This document shows, piece after piece, positions 16,876 through 25,426 of a DNA stretch of 64,000 nucleotides (the stretch's first letter is position 1; each line of letters opens with the position of its first letter). The stretch covers positions 89,609-153,608 of the forward strand of contig JBCBSQ010000006.1 of assembly GCA_039819085.1 (NCBI GenBank), in the 5' to 3' direction. This stretch comes from MED-G105 sp039819085 (lineage in GTDB: Bacteria; Pseudomonadota; Alphaproteobacteria; Caulobacterales; Parvularculaceae). The notes beneath the pieces were generated by a model. That model saw only the letters and a program-made list of their open reading frames with translations, was not told the DNA's origin and made no database searches. The position numbers and the translations under genes are program-made.

Positions 16876-17447
16876 TCGTCATCATCGATAACTACGATTC
16901 ATTCGTGCACAATCTAGCGAGATATGTGCGCGAAGAAGGCGGCGCCGTTCGGGTGCTGCGCAATGATGTTGCGACGACGGCGGATGCGCTGGACGAGAAA
17001 ACGCGCGGCGTGATTTTGTCCCCCGGACCTGATGGACCCGCTGAAGCGGGCGTGTGCGGAGCGATCCTTGATAGCCTGTCCGAAAGGCGTCCGGATCTGC
17101 CCGTCTTTGGCGTGTGCCTTGGCCACCAGTGTCTTGTGGAGGCGGATGGCGGCGAGACGGTTCGTGCGCTAAAGCCTCTGCATGGAGAAGCAAGTTTCAT
17201 TTGGCACGATGGCGAGGGCGTCTTTACGGGCGCGCCGTCGCCGATGAGCGCGGGGCGGTATCATTCCCTCGCTTCCCGTCTGCCGGAGACGGGAGGCGGG
17301 CTTGTCCCTTGCGCGTGGAGCGAGGAAGGTGAATTGATGGGCGTGCGCCACCGCTTAAGGCCGCTCCACGGCGTTCAGTTCCATCCTGAATCCTTGTTGA
17401 CGCCGCACGGGCGCGTGATCATCCGGAATTTTCTATCCTTATGCTGA
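16872..17447 (+). CDS. pabA: Aminodeoxychorismate synthase component II (glutamine amidotransferase)
   Basis: 191 residues, class I glutamine amidotransferase. The nucleophile Cys82 lies in GVCLGHQ, and the His-Glu of the triad lie in GVQFHPES. It supplies ammonia to PabB. It starts at GTG 16872, overlapping the pabB stop by 4 bases, and its TGA overlaps the ATG of pabC by 7 bases, so the three are translationally coupled. It could in principle also serve anthranilate synthase, but the neighbours argue for folate. Confidence 0.93.
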   Translation: MIVIIDNYDSFVHNLARYVREEGGAVRVLRNDVATTADALDEKTRGVILSPGPDGPAEAGVCGAILDSLSERRPDLPVFGVCLGHQCLVEADGGETVRALKPLHGEASFIWHDGEGVFTGAPSPMSAGRYHSLASRLPETGGGLVPCAWSEEGELMGVRHRLRPLHGVQFHPESLLTPHGRVIIRNFLSLC

Positions 17448-18352
17448 ACGCGGACGAACCAGAGAAGGCTGACTTGATCTGGCGAAATGGCGCCATCATG
17501 TCGGCTGACGGCGCGGTGTCGGCCCGTGATCGCGGCTTCACCCTCGGCGACGGCGCGTTTGAGACAATGCGCCTCCGGGAGGGTCGAATTGTTTTCTGGG
17601 CTGACCATCGCGCGCGCCTTCTGCGCGGCCTTGCTTTTCTCGGCGTCCCGACGCCCGCGTGTCTTGATGAGGCGCCGGAAGGCGTGTTCGAGCTTGCGCG
17701 GCGGCGCGGGCTCGCCGCTGGCGACGCGGTTGCGCGCCTGACGGTCACAAGGGGGTTAAGCGCGCAAGGATTGGCGCCCGCCTCTAATGCGACGCCTACT
17801 GTCATCGCAACGCTCGCCGCCGCGCCGGAAGCGACGCCGACGCCGCGACAGCTGACGCCCTACACAGAGTGGCGGCGCGGCGTCGAAGCGGCGTCGCAAT
17901 TCAAGCATTTGTCCGGATACGCGCCGAATATCGCCGCGGCTCGCGCTGCGCGGTCGGTTGGCGCGGATGACGCCATTCTATTTAACGAGGCGGGGCGCGT
18001 GGTGTCGATCAGTATAGGTAATATATACGCGATTGACGCCGCAGGGTGCGCAGTGACGCCGCCGCTCTGCGACGGGGCGTTGCCTGGCGTTTGCCGGGCG
18101 ATATTGATCTCCCGCGGCCTCGTCGACGAAGCGCCGATCGACCGCTCGCGACTCGACGAAGACTTATTGCTGGTTTCAAATGTGGCGCGCGGCGTACAGA
18201 CTGCGGAACTGGCGGACGGGCCGCGTTGGTCGACGGCGACGGCGGCGCAAAAGAAAGCCGCCGACCGTCTGCAGGCGGCGTTCGCCGACGCCCTTGCCGC
18301 CGACGCCCTTGCCGCCGACGCCGCACCCGGCGCGGCGAGAATGGAGGACTAG
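17441..18352 (+). CDS. pabC: Aminodeoxychorismate lyase (class IV PLP enzyme)
   Basis: 303 residues of the branched-chain aminotransferase/lyase fold. It splits 4-amino-4-deoxychorismate into 4-aminobenzoate and pyruvate. RDRGFTLGDGAFETMR is the class IV signature. The Lys in FKHLSGYAPN is the expected PLP Schiff-base residue, and the VSISIGNIYAI region contacts the cofactor. D-amino acid aminotransferases share the fold, but the operon with pabBA supports PabC. The last 20 residues include a tandem ADALA repeat coded by 2.6 copies of a 15-bp unit. Confidence 0.9.
   Translation: MLNADEPEKADLIWRNGAIMSADGAVSARDRGFTLGDGAFETMRLREGRIVFWADHRARLLRGLAFLGVPTPACLDEAPEGVFELARRRGLAAGDAVARLTVTRGLSAQGLAPASNATPTVIATLAAAPEATPTPRQLTPYTEWRRGVEAASQFKHLSGYAPNIAAARAARSVGADDAILFNEAGRVVSISIGNIYAIDAAGCAVTPPLCDGALPGVCRAILISRGLVDEAPIDRSRLDEDLLLVSNVARGVQTAELADGPRWSTATAAQKKAADRLQAAFADALAADALAADAAPGAARMED
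18284..18322 (+). repeat. 15-bp tandem repeat inside pabC
   Basis: GCCGACGCCCTTGCC repeated at 18284-18298 and 18299-18313, plus 9 further bases. In frame, it lengthens the Ala-rich C-terminal tail and is prone to slippage. Confidence 0.85.
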
Positions 18353-18355
18353 CGC

Positions 18356-19516
18356 TTGAAAGCGTTCGAGTTGCCTGCGGATCAGATTGCGACGATCGTC
18401 TCGGCGCTCGTCGCGGATGAGCTTGGTCGTCGTTTTCGTCGTCGCCTCGATAGCCTCTCCGCGCCGTCGCCCGCCCTGGATGCGGCGCTGGGAGTCGGAG
18501 GCCTTGGCCTGTCGCAAGAGGAGATTGCGGCTTGCGCTTTGCGGGCGACTGCGTTTTTTCATGCGCAAACGGATGAAGTGGACGCGCGTCCACAGGCGAC
18601 GCTCGCGGAATGGGCAGGCGCCCTTTCCACGGCCGTGCGGCGTCGGCTCGTCGCGTTTTCGTTCACCGCCGCCGGCGGCGCGGCCCGACAGCCCTTTGAT
18701 CATCTGGCGTCGGACATATTCGCGGAGGCTGCGGGCGTCTCAAGTCTTATCTATGGCCGCCGTCGGCTCGTCTCGTTTGTCGCGCCCCATAGCCTCCTTG
18801 GATTCGTCCTGACCGTGCTTGCGCCGAACCTGCAGCAGATCCCGCGTCTCGACGCGCGGGGGATGACGCCGGAGACGCTGAACGAGACGCTCGCCTTTGG
18901 CGACGTCGTCGTGGCGACGCCGTCCATTTGGCGCTTTCTCGCGCAGGAGGGCGCGCGCGCGCCGGACAATGTGATCGGGGTCTATTTCGGCGAACCGATG
19001 GACGCGGGCCTTTCCAGCCAGCTGCGAACGGCGGGGTTCAGCGCGCAACGGGAGATTTATGGATCGACTGAAACGGGGCTCATCGGCTGGCGAGACTCTC
19101 CGGGGAGGCCTTTTCAGTTGTTTGACGCGCTTTTGAGGAACGGCGACGCGCTTGAACGCATCGGCGCCGATCGCGAAAGGCGGAAGATTGAGCCGCCCGA
19201 CCATCTCGAGTGGCGGGACGCAAGGAGTTTTGAAGTCGGCGCGCGCAGAGATGGCGCAGTGCAGATTGGGGCCGTAAATGTGTTCCCGATACGGATCGCT
19301 ACCGTTGTTGAAGCCCATGCGGATGTGGAAAGTTGCCGCATTGATGTAGGGCGTCATTCGGGCGGGTTTGATCGCCTCATCGCCCGGATTGTCCTGCGTG
19401 ACGGCTTAACGCCGAGCGAGGGCCGCGCGCGGTCGATCGATCGCCACTGCCGAGAGCGCCTCGAGCCGCATGAACGCCCGCGGATCTATAAATTTGAAGA
19501 CGACGCGGCGGAGTGA
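18356..19516 (+). CDS. Degenerate 4-coumarate-CoA-ligase-like (adenylate-forming) protein
   Basis: 386 residues resembling the short ligases that activate 4-coumarate for photoactive yellow protein. Matching landmarks: an N-terminal helical region, RRLVSFVAPHSLLGFVLTVL, REIYGSTETGLIGWR (core motif A5) and GAVQIGAVNVFP. However, the ATP-loop motif (normally TSGSTGxP) reads FTAAGGAARQP at about 102-112. The protein also ends shortly after HERPRIYKF, where family members continue to the catalytic A10 Lys. It is therefore probably unable to adenylate, or does something else. It begins at TTG 18356, three bases after pabC, with GGAGG upstream, as the fourth cistron of the pab operon. No photoactive yellow protein gene is in the window. 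Confidence 0.7.
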   Translation: MKAFELPADQIATIVSALVADELGRRFRRRLDSLSAPSPALDAALGVGGLGLSQEEIAACALRATAFFHAQTDEVDARPQATLAEWAGALSTAVRRRLVAFSFTAAGGAARQPFDHLASDIFAEAAGVSSLIYGRRRLVSFVAPHSLLGFVLTVLAPNLQQIPRLDARGMTPETLNETLAFGDVVVATPSIWRFLAQEGARAPDNVIGVYFGEPMDAGLSSQLRTAGFSAQREIYGSTETGLIGWRDSPGRPFQLFDALLRNGDALERIGADRERRKIEPPDHLEWRDARSFEVGARRDGAVQIGAVNVFPIRIATVVEAHADVESCRIDVGRHSGGFDRLIARIVLRDGLTPSEGRARSIDRHCRERLEPHERPRIYKFEDDAAE

Positions 19517-19596
19517 AAACGCCTGCGGCGGCGTCATTCTCATCGTGTTGAGGCGCTGACCGCCTTGCGTCAGCGTTTGGGTGGCGGGGACAAGCG

Positions 19597-19628
19597 AAAG
19601 GCCGCCCGGCGCTTGCCGGACGGCCTTT
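19597..19628. terminator. Bidirectional terminator between convergent genes
   Basis: An AAAGGCCGCCCGGC arm (19597-19610) pairs imperfectly with GCCGGACGGCCTTT (19614-19627). It has A-runs and T-runs on the appropriate sides for both directions and separates the pab operon from the pilus-domain gene. Confidence 0.75.
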
Positions 19629-19659
19629 ATCCTCAACCAGTCAGCAGGTGGCCGACGCC

Positions 19660-20127
19660 TCAGCGCTGTTGCTGCTCGCCGATGATCGCCTGCTGGAACT
19701 TCTGGTTCAGTTGGTTTGCGACAAGGCCAAACGCCTGTCCGTCGCCAACCGTCACGGTCGGTTCGCATACCGTCATGCAGTTCAGCGTTGTCCGTTCAGC
19801 CGCGCCTTCCTGAAGGACGACGACGTGTTCGCCAACAGCGCGTACACGGACGATAAGATTATCGACACGGTCGCCCTGAGCGTCGAATATGTACATGTTC
19901 GTCGCGCCGGGGCTTTTTCCGTATAGTAGAAGGTGCCTGCTGTCCTGCACTTCGACATCGGCGATGCCCGGATTGCCGACGACGATCTGACCGGCGTCGC
20001 GAGGTAATTCGTAAGGCTTTACGTAATCCATTGTGAGCCAGACTTCACTGGCGACCGCGCTTGCGGCGGACAGCGCGCTCGCTAGCGCGCCGATGGCGGC
20101 GGCGGTGACGGAACGGGAAATGGGCAC
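19660..20127 (-). CDS. Exported protein with CpaC/RcpA-type N-terminal pilus domain
   Basis: 155 residues. A signal peptide (about 1-27) is followed by one domain matching the short N-terminal module of Flp secretins (PF13629-like), with VGNPGIADVEVQDSRHLLLY as its core. There is no secretin domain. The tail LNCMTVCEPTVTVGD holds two Cys. The same module occurs at the start of the CpaC encoded 3 kb away, so the protein may bind the secretin complex or the outer membrane. Start is GTG 20127 with AGGAG 9 bases upstream. It is on the strand opposite to the pilus genes. Confidence 0.8.
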   Translation of the reverse strand: MPISRSVTAAAIGALASALSAASAVASEVWLTMDYVKPYELPRDAGQIVVGNPGIADVEVQDSRHLLLYGKSPGATNMYIFDAQGDRVDNLIVRVRAVGEHVVVLQEGAAERTTLNCMTVCEPTVTVGDGQAFGLVANQLNQKFQQAIIGEQQQR

Positions 20128-20290
20128 GTGACGCGCTCCTCAGAAAGACTTCACCTTGTCTTATGCCGCTTGTCGGTCAACGAACGCTTAAGCCTGTGGC
20201 GAGAACCTCAGATTGCGCGCGACGCCATGTTTACTGAGACTTAAACGGTACATGTATTATGGGCGTAACTATCAAACTCGGAGCCGACCA

Positions 20291-21001
20291 ATGACGCTTG
20301 AGGCCGAGGCAATCCAAGAAGGCTGCGTGATTGGCGCGCTTCGCCATGTCGATGCGTTCGCGAACGCGTCGGATCCGATCCTGCTGCGGGTCGTGCAGGC
20401 GACATCCTATCGCAAATACCGAGACGGCGAGACAATATCCTCATCCGGACAATATGACGGCTCAGAGTTCTTTGTCGTTATATCCGGGGCGATTACGTCG
20501 GCGCGGCTCGACGCCGTTTCGGGCTCGATGATCGTGGAGCGCTATGATGCTGGCGAGGAATACGGTATCGCCGCCGCGATCGCTGACAAGGTCGACGCCG
20601 AAGACGCAAACGCGACCCTCTGCGCCGACGGGGAGACGGAAATCGCCGTCGTCGACGCGGACGCATTCCGCGGCATTCTGAAGAATGACGATCAACTCGC
20701 GCGCGACCTTCTGAATTATGTGGCGAAGCGTGTTGTCGGCGGCGGCCTGAAGGCGGTGACGCCGGAATCGTCCGGCCGCCAACGCATCCATGAAGCGCTG
20801 ATGAAGCTTGCGGAGGGCGCTGACGGCCGATGGCGCATTCCCCGCATGCCGAAGCATCGTGAACTCGCTGAACGGGCCCAGGTCGATGAGGCCCTCGCCG
20901 CTGAGACGGTCGCACGGCTGATCGCCAATGGCGTCGTTGCGCGCGACTATCCGGGCCTCGTTATTGAGGATATCGAAGAGCTTCGTCGCCTGGCGAAATA
21001 G
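20291..21001 (+). CDS. Crp/Fnr-family regulator
   Basis: 236 residues. A cyclic-nucleotide-binding-like beta-barrel (about 15-140, with YRKYRDGETISSSGQYDGSE) is followed by a C-terminal winged helix (about 165-230, with HRELAERAQVDEALAAETVA). No Cys cluster for iron-sulfur sensing is present, and the phosphate-binding cassette is not typical of true cAMP receptors, so the ligand is unknown. ATG 20291 is chosen with CGGAG upstream; a longer frame to 20213 is possible. It lies immediately upstream of flp on the same strand, so control of the pilus genes is a reasonable inference. Confidence 0.85.
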   Translation: MTLEAEAIQEGCVIGALRHVDAFANASDPILLRVVQATSYRKYRDGETISSSGQYDGSEFFVVISGAITSARLDAVSGSMIVERYDAGEEYGIAAAIADKVDAEDANATLCADGETEIAVVDADAFRGILKNDDQLARDLLNYVAKRVVGGGLKAVTPESSGRQRIHEALMKLAEGADGRWRIPRMPKHRELAERAQVDEALAAETVARLIANGVVARDYPGLVIEDIEELRRLAK

Positions 21002-21143
21002 AGAATTCGAAAATATCGATTTCATCTTCGTTAAGCATGTATTTTTAGCCCGATTTAATTTTTCGTCGGCATTGTGCCTAAATCCGATAGGGAGCCCCTT
21101 ATCGGCAGCGCAAAGCAAGAACTGGCTAGTTCAGGAGTCGACA

Positions 21144-21323
21144 ATGAAAGCTCTTATCGAGAAGTTTATCGAAGAAGAAAGCGGCGCGACCGCTATCGAG
21201 TACGGCCTCATCGCCGCCCTCGTTGGCGTTGCGATTATCGCCGGCGTTCGCGCGCTGGGCCAGCAGCTCACTCAGACGTTTTCTGAAGTCACCTCGACGC
21301 TCGACGCTACCGACCCGGGTTGA
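21144..21323 (+). CDS. Flp/Fap-type major pilin subunit
   Basis: 59 residues, the usual size of Flp pilins (pilA of Caulobacter). The leader MKALIEKFIEEESG is cut after Gly to leave ATAIEYGLIAALVGVAIIAG, the hydrophobic core with the conserved Glu-Tyr pair at the cleavage-proximal end. Processed by the CpaA prepilin peptidase and assembled by the CpaF motor. AGGAG precedes ATG 21144. It is followed by its own terminator before cpaA, so pilin can be made in excess over the machinery. Confidence 0.95.
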   Translation: MKALIEKFIEEESGATAIEYGLIAALVGVAIIAGVRALGQQLTQTFSEVTSTLDATDPG

Positions 21324-21381
21324 TCCCTGGTTTTTAGCGCGAGATTTCGCGATCCTCGCCGAGCGCGGCGAGTTCGGAAGA

Positions 21382-21406
21382 GGGAGCCCATGCGGGCTCC
21401 CTTTTT
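21382..21406 (+). terminator. Terminator after the pilin gene
   Basis: GGGAGCCC (21382-21389) pairs with GGGCTCCC (21394-21401), followed by TTTTT. Confidence 0.88.
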
Positions 21407-21570
21407 CTTTGTCCGGAACGGTCGGCACGTGGAATTGCGCGTTCTCGCGCCGTCTAACGCCGGGATGGACATTGCGCGCCGCACTATAGCGCCGCGCGCA
21501 GTTCAGCTTTCCGCAAGGAAGCCGCGACATTGGCCTTAACGCCAGGTTCCTTCGATGGCGGAACGTTTAT

Positions 21571-21585
21571 CTAACTAATTCTTAA
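21571..21585. promoter_or_regulatory. Possible CtrA-type site upstream of cpaA
   Basis: CTAA-N7-TTAA, one mismatch from the TTAA-N7-TTAA core of the alphaproteobacterial cell-cycle regulator CtrA, which controls pilus genes in Caulobacter. Position in the 346-base gap before cpaA is suitable. Not proven; the rest of this gap holds only the pilin terminator. Confidence 0.35.
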
Positions 21586-21669
21586 GCGGACGGATACTAG
21601 CGTCCCACCCGACCTGCGCGCCCATGCGGCGGAGCAGGCGAGATGCGAATCCGTTAAGAGGGCCCGCTG

Positions 21670-22176
21670 ATGTTGAGCGCTTTGTTGTTGTCGATCTTCC
21701 CCGCTGCGCTCCTTATCGCCGCCGCGACTGATTTGCATGACTTCAAGATCCCGAACTGGATTTCGCTTGTTCTGATCGCCGGCTATGTGGCCGCCGGCGT
21801 CGCGATGGGCGCTGCGCCCACTGAAATCGCCGAAGGGCTGGCGCTCGGCGCGGCCGTGCTCGTCGTCGGGTTCGGGTTGTTCGCCGTCCGGTTTTTTGGC
21901 GGCGGCGACGCCAAGCTTTTCGCGGCCAGCGCGCCCTGGATCGGCGCTGCGAACTATCTTGACTATCTGCTGGTGACGGCAATCGCAGGGGGCTACCTCG
22001 CCATCCTCATCCTCGTCTTCCGCAAGACGCCGCCCCTGCCTGTTTACGCGCAAGCGCCCTGGATCATGCGGATGCATCAGAACCAACACGAATTGCCATA
22101 CGGCGTCGCTATATCAGCAGGCGGACTGATGACGTTTTCGCAGACGCCTCTTTTTAAGCTCGCCTTTGGCGGTTGA
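21670..22176 (+). CDS. cpaA: Prepilin peptidase CpaA
   Basis: 168-residue inner-membrane aspartic peptidase of the A24 family, short form without the methylase domain. The two catalytic Asp lie in AATDLHDFKIPNW and FGGGDAKLF. It cleaves the Flp pilin and pseudopilins. GAGGG precedes ATG 21670. It is the first gene of the assembly operon, separated from the pilin by a terminator. Confidence 0.94.
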   Translation: MLSALLLSIFPAALLIAAATDLHDFKIPNWISLVLIAGYVAAGVAMGAAPTEIAEGLALGAAVLVVGFGLFAVRFFGGGDAKLFAASAPWIGAANYLDYLLVTAIAGGYLAILILVFRKTPPLPVYAQAPWIMRMHQNQHELPYGVAISAGGLMTFSQTPLFKLAFGG

Positions 22177-22274
22177 TCCCGCCGGTTAACGCGATCTTGA
22201 GGAGTTTTCTTAAGATTGCGGAGGGCGGCCCCGCCGCCAGCGTTATGGGTCTTGGATAGGACGGTTGTTTCGCT

Positions 22275-23015
22275 ATGAACGCTCCCCGGTTAATTGCACT
22301 TGGCGTGGCGCTTATCGCCGGCGTCGGCGTCTTCCTCTTCTCGATGCGAGACCGGGTCGACGCGCCAATTGAGATTGTTCAGCGTGTTGAGGAGAAGACC
22401 GCGAAGGTTCTGGTGGCGGCGGTGGATCTGAACCGCGGCGACCGTCTCGGCGCCGACACCGTGAAATGGGTTGACTGGCCTGAAAAAGCCCTGTCGGAAG
22501 CCTATCTCTTGCAGGATGCGACGGATCAGGAAGCGCTCGCGAAGGCGATCGCCAAATCGCTGATCGTCACCGGCGAGCCGATCCTCGAAGCCAAAATCGT
22601 CCGTCCTGATCAGGGCGGCATGATGTCCGCGATCCTGTCTCCGGGAATGCGCGCTGTGACGATGCGGGTCACGCCCGACAGCGCCTCCGGCGGGTTTATC
22701 CTTCCCGGAGATCGCGTCGACGTCTACCACACCTTTCCAAGTCTCTTGAACAACGAGACCGAGTTCAGCCTTCTTCTTGAGAACGTCAAGGTGCTCGCGA
22801 TCGACGCCACCTATGTCGAGTCTCCGGAGATGTCGCATATCGGCGGCGCGACGGCGACGCTTGAGATGACGCCCAACGACGCCGCTTTCTTCACGACGGC
22901 CCGCAATTCGCGCGGCCAGATGACCCTCGCGTTGCGCAGCGCCTTCGAACCGAAAAAGCCGTTCGCGGAGCGCCGCCGCACGCACGTTGATGTCATTCGT
23001 TATGGACGCTCCTAG
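22275..23015 (+). CDS. cpaB: Flp pilus assembly protein CpaB
   Basis: 246 residues. An N-terminal membrane anchor (about 5-24) is followed by an SAF domain (about 45-110, with VAAVDLNRGDRLGADTVKW) and a RcpC/CpaB-type domain with ILSPGMRAVTMRVTPDS and GDRVDVYHTF. It is periplasmic and thought to help secretin assembly. Second gene of the cpa operon, 98 bases after cpaA; the gap contains TTAA motifs that could mark an extra promoter. Confidence 0.92.
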   Translation: MNAPRLIALGVALIAGVGVFLFSMRDRVDAPIEIVQRVEEKTAKVLVAAVDLNRGDRLGADTVKWVDWPEKALSEAYLLQDATDQEALAKAIAKSLIVTGEPILEAKIVRPDQGGMMSAILSPGMRAVTMRVTPDSASGGFILPGDRVDVYHTFPSLLNNETEFSLLLENVKVLAIDATYVESPEMSHIGGATATLEMTPNDAAFFTTARNSRGQMTLALRSAFEPKKPFAERRRTHVDVIRYGRS

Positions 23016-23067
23016 CGCCGACAAGAGGAACAAGGATGCAGCCGGAAAGGCTGCGAAGGTGGACCCC

Positions 23068-24699
23068 ATGAAGAATTCTGGACGCAAATTAAGCCTTCGG
23101 CGGCGTGTTGTCGGCGCTGTCGCCGCCGCCCTCGCCGGCGTCTCGCTCGGCGCGGAACCCGCCCTGGCGCAGAAAGGCGCCGCGATTGTTGATCTTGGCG
23201 GAGAGAGCGATACGTCCCGCAGTATTGTCCTTCCCCTGAACAAAGCGGCGATCGTCAATCTGCCGCGGCCGGCCGCGGACGTGCTCGTCTCGCAGCCGAG
23301 CGTCGTCGACGCGGTTGTTCGCTCTTCAAGGCGCGTTTATCTCCTCGGACTGGACGTCGGCCTCACCAACGCGTTCTTCTTTGACGATCAGGGACGCCAG
23401 ATCCTCAATCTGGAGATCCAGGTCGAACGCGACGTGGACGCCCTGAATGACCTTCTTGCGCGACTGATGCCGGATTCGCGGATCACGGCGGAGGCGATCA
23501 ACGATACGATCATTCTACGCGGATCGGTGCGGTCAAGCGCACAGGCGGCGAACGCCGCGGACATCGCGGCGCGTTTCATCGAAGACGAGAACAATGTCAT
23601 CCCCATGATGACGATCCGGCAGCGTGAGCAGGTGATGCTCAAGGTGCGGATTGTTGAGATGCAGCGCTCGATCCTGAAACAGCTCGGCGTTGATGTGAAT
23701 GGGGTTGCGGCGTTGACCAACGCGTCGATCAACGCCGCCGCGGCGACGATCGGCGCCGGCGTCGCCGCTTCCGGGGCGTCGTTCGAGCTCCTGCGCAATA
23801 TCGGGACGAACGGGTCGAACATCGGCCTCACCTTTCAGGCGCTGGAGCAGGTGGGTCTCGTCAAAACGCTCGCGGAGCCGACGCTGACGGCGGTCTCCGG
23901 CGAGGCGGCGAATTTCCTCGCGGGCGGCGAGTTTCCAATCCCGATCAACCAGCGGGACGACGTCATCACGATCGAGTTCAAGCAGTTCGGCGTCGGTCTC
24001 GGGTTCACGCCGCTTGTGCTCGACAAGGGCCGCATCAACATCAAAGTGTCGACCGAAGTCAGCGAAGTGACGTCCGCCAATAATTTCAGCCTCTCAGGGC
24101 AAACAGTCACGCTGCCGGGCACGCCGGCGACGCCGGCGCCGCCGGATCAGTTCCAGGTGGTGGACACGGACGCCGACGGCATCCCCGATCAGGTCGTGAA
24201 CATCACCTCGATCGCTGCGGACGAAGTGGCCAGTATTCCGGTCATTGGCGACGCCGTTGCGCGACCGCAGGGCACGCCGGCCGGCGAACCGACAATCATC
24301 AACACCACCGGCTTGACGATCCCGGCGTTCACGGTGCGCCGCGCCGAAACCACGGTCGAACTGCCGTCGGGCGGCAGCCTCGTCATGGCGGGCCTCCTGC
24401 AGGAAAACATGCGCCAGACCATGAACGGCATTCCGGGACTTCTCGACGTGCCGATCCTCGGCCAGCTCTTCCGAAGCCGCGAATATGAGAACGCCGAGAC
24501 CGAACTGGCGATCATCGCGACGCCCTACATCGTCGGTCCGACCCATGAGAGCAAGCTCACCGATCCGTCAAAGGGCTTCATCACCGCGACGGACGCTCAG
24601 TCGATCCTCATGGGCAAGTTGACCTCGACCTATGGGCTCGCGGGGTCCGGCGTCGAGGAAAAGACCCTGCAAGGGCCGATCGGCTTCATTCTTGACTAA
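23068..24699 (+). CDS. cpaC: Flp pilus secretin CpaC
   Basis: 543 residues. A signal peptide (ending PALAQ) is followed by the pilus N-terminal module (VNLPRPAADVLVSQPSVVDA), a BON-like region, and the secretin domain (about 210-500) with VGLGFTPLVLDKGRINIKVS and TVELPSGGSLVMAGLL. NGIPGLLDVPILGQLFRSR is the classic secretin C-terminal signature. It forms the outer-membrane channel for the Flp pilus. ATG 23068 with AAGGTGG upstream and a signal peptide is preferred; in-frame starts at 22987 or 23002 overlap cpaB and would put about 25 polar residues in front of the signal. Confidence 0.93.
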   Translation: MKNSGRKLSLRRRVVGAVAAALAGVSLGAEPALAQKGAAIVDLGGESDTSRSIVLPLNKAAIVNLPRPAADVLVSQPSVVDAVVRSSRRVYLLGLDVGLTNAFFFDDQGRQILNLEIQVERDVDALNDLLARLMPDSRITAEAINDTIILRGSVRSSAQAANAADIAARFIEDENNVIPMMTIRQREQVMLKVRIVEMQRSILKQLGVDVNGVAALTNASINAAAATIGAGVAASGASFELLRNIGTNGSNIGLTFQALEQVGLVKTLAEPTLTAVSGEAANFLAGGEFPIPINQRDDVITIEFKQFGVGLGFTPLVLDKGRINIKVSTEVSEVTSANNFSLSGQTVTLPGTPATPAPPDQFQVVDTDADGIPDQVVNITSIAADEVASIPVIGDAVARPQGTPAGEPTIINTTGLTIPAFTVRRAETTVELPSGGSLVMAGLLQENMRQTMNGIPGLLDVPILGQLFRSREYENAETELAIIATPYIVGPTHESKLTDPSKGFITATDAQSILMGKLTSTYGLAGSGVEEKTLQGPIGFILD

Positions 24700-24709
24700 G
24701 GTGCGCAGC

Positions 24710-25384
24710 ATGCTGATGGAAAAGAAAATCACCGCCTCCCTCGCCTTCCTCGCCTGCGCAATGGCGGCCGGGTGCGGGACGTTCAAAAACACCGCGCAGG
24801 ACGCAATCTCGGTCGCCGAAGAGCATCCGATCAGCGTCGACAGCCAGGTCGTCACGCTGACGCTGACGCCGACGAATGGCGACGCGGCTCTCTCGCGTCT
24901 TGATGCGGCGCGCGTGCGCGCCTTCGCCGAAACCTATATGCGCAAGGGCCACGGCCCGATCTCGATCACCGAGCCGGACGGCGCGGCGTTCGCCGCGGCC
25001 TTCGCCTCGAACGTCGAAGGCGCGCTTTATGACGCCGGCGTGTCGCGCGACGCCATTGGTCATTCATCGCATCAGGGATCCGGATCGGCGGGCGACGCCG
25101 TGATCCTTTCGTATACGCATTATGTTGCGACGCCAAGCGCCTGCGGCGTCTGGCAGAACATCAGACGTCGCGACTACAAGAATCAGCGCTCGCCGAATTT
25201 CGGCTGCGCCAGCCAGAACAATCTTGCGGCGATGATCGTCGATCCCCGGGATCTCATCGCGCCGCAGGTCGAGTCTGAGCCGGATTCGGCGATCCGCATC
25301 CGTGGCGTCCGGGCTTTCCGACAGGGTGAGGACACCGCTTCGGAGCGCAACGGCGACATCCAGGTTCGGGTCGACGATCAATGA
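24710..25384 (+). CDS. cpaD: Pilus assembly lipoprotein CpaD
   Basis: 224 residues. The signal peptide has a lipobox (AMAAGC) followed by GTFKN. The rest matches CpaD: EEHPISVDSQVVTLTL early, then RAFAETYMRKGHGPISI and PNFGCASQNNLAAMIVDPRD, the family hallmark. It is thought to act as a pilotin-like partner of the CpaC secretin. It starts 10 bases after cpaC. The frame continues upstream into cpaC, but ATG 24710 begins the signal peptide. Confidence 0.92.
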   Translation: MLMEKKITASLAFLACAMAAGCGTFKNTAQDAISVAEEHPISVDSQVVTLTLTPTNGDAALSRLDAARVRAFAETYMRKGHGPISITEPDGAAFAAAFASNVEGALYDAGVSRDAIGHSSHQGSGSAGDAVILSYTHYVATPSACGVWQNIRRRDYKNQRSPNFGCASQNNLAAMIVDPRDLIAPQVESEPDSAIRIRGVRAFRQGEDTASERNGDIQVRVDDQ

Positions 25385-25426
25385 TGCCTGAGCCCTCGTG
25401 AAACGAGGGACGCGAAGGAGAATGGC

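Noticed and set aside
18356..19516. A functional photoactive yellow protein system
   Set aside because: The ligase-like protein lacks the ATP loop and A10 end, and no photoactive yellow protein or tyrosine ammonia-lyase gene is in the window.
22290..23258. 322-codon minus-strand frame across cpaB and cpaC
   Set aside because: Antisense to conserved pilus genes.
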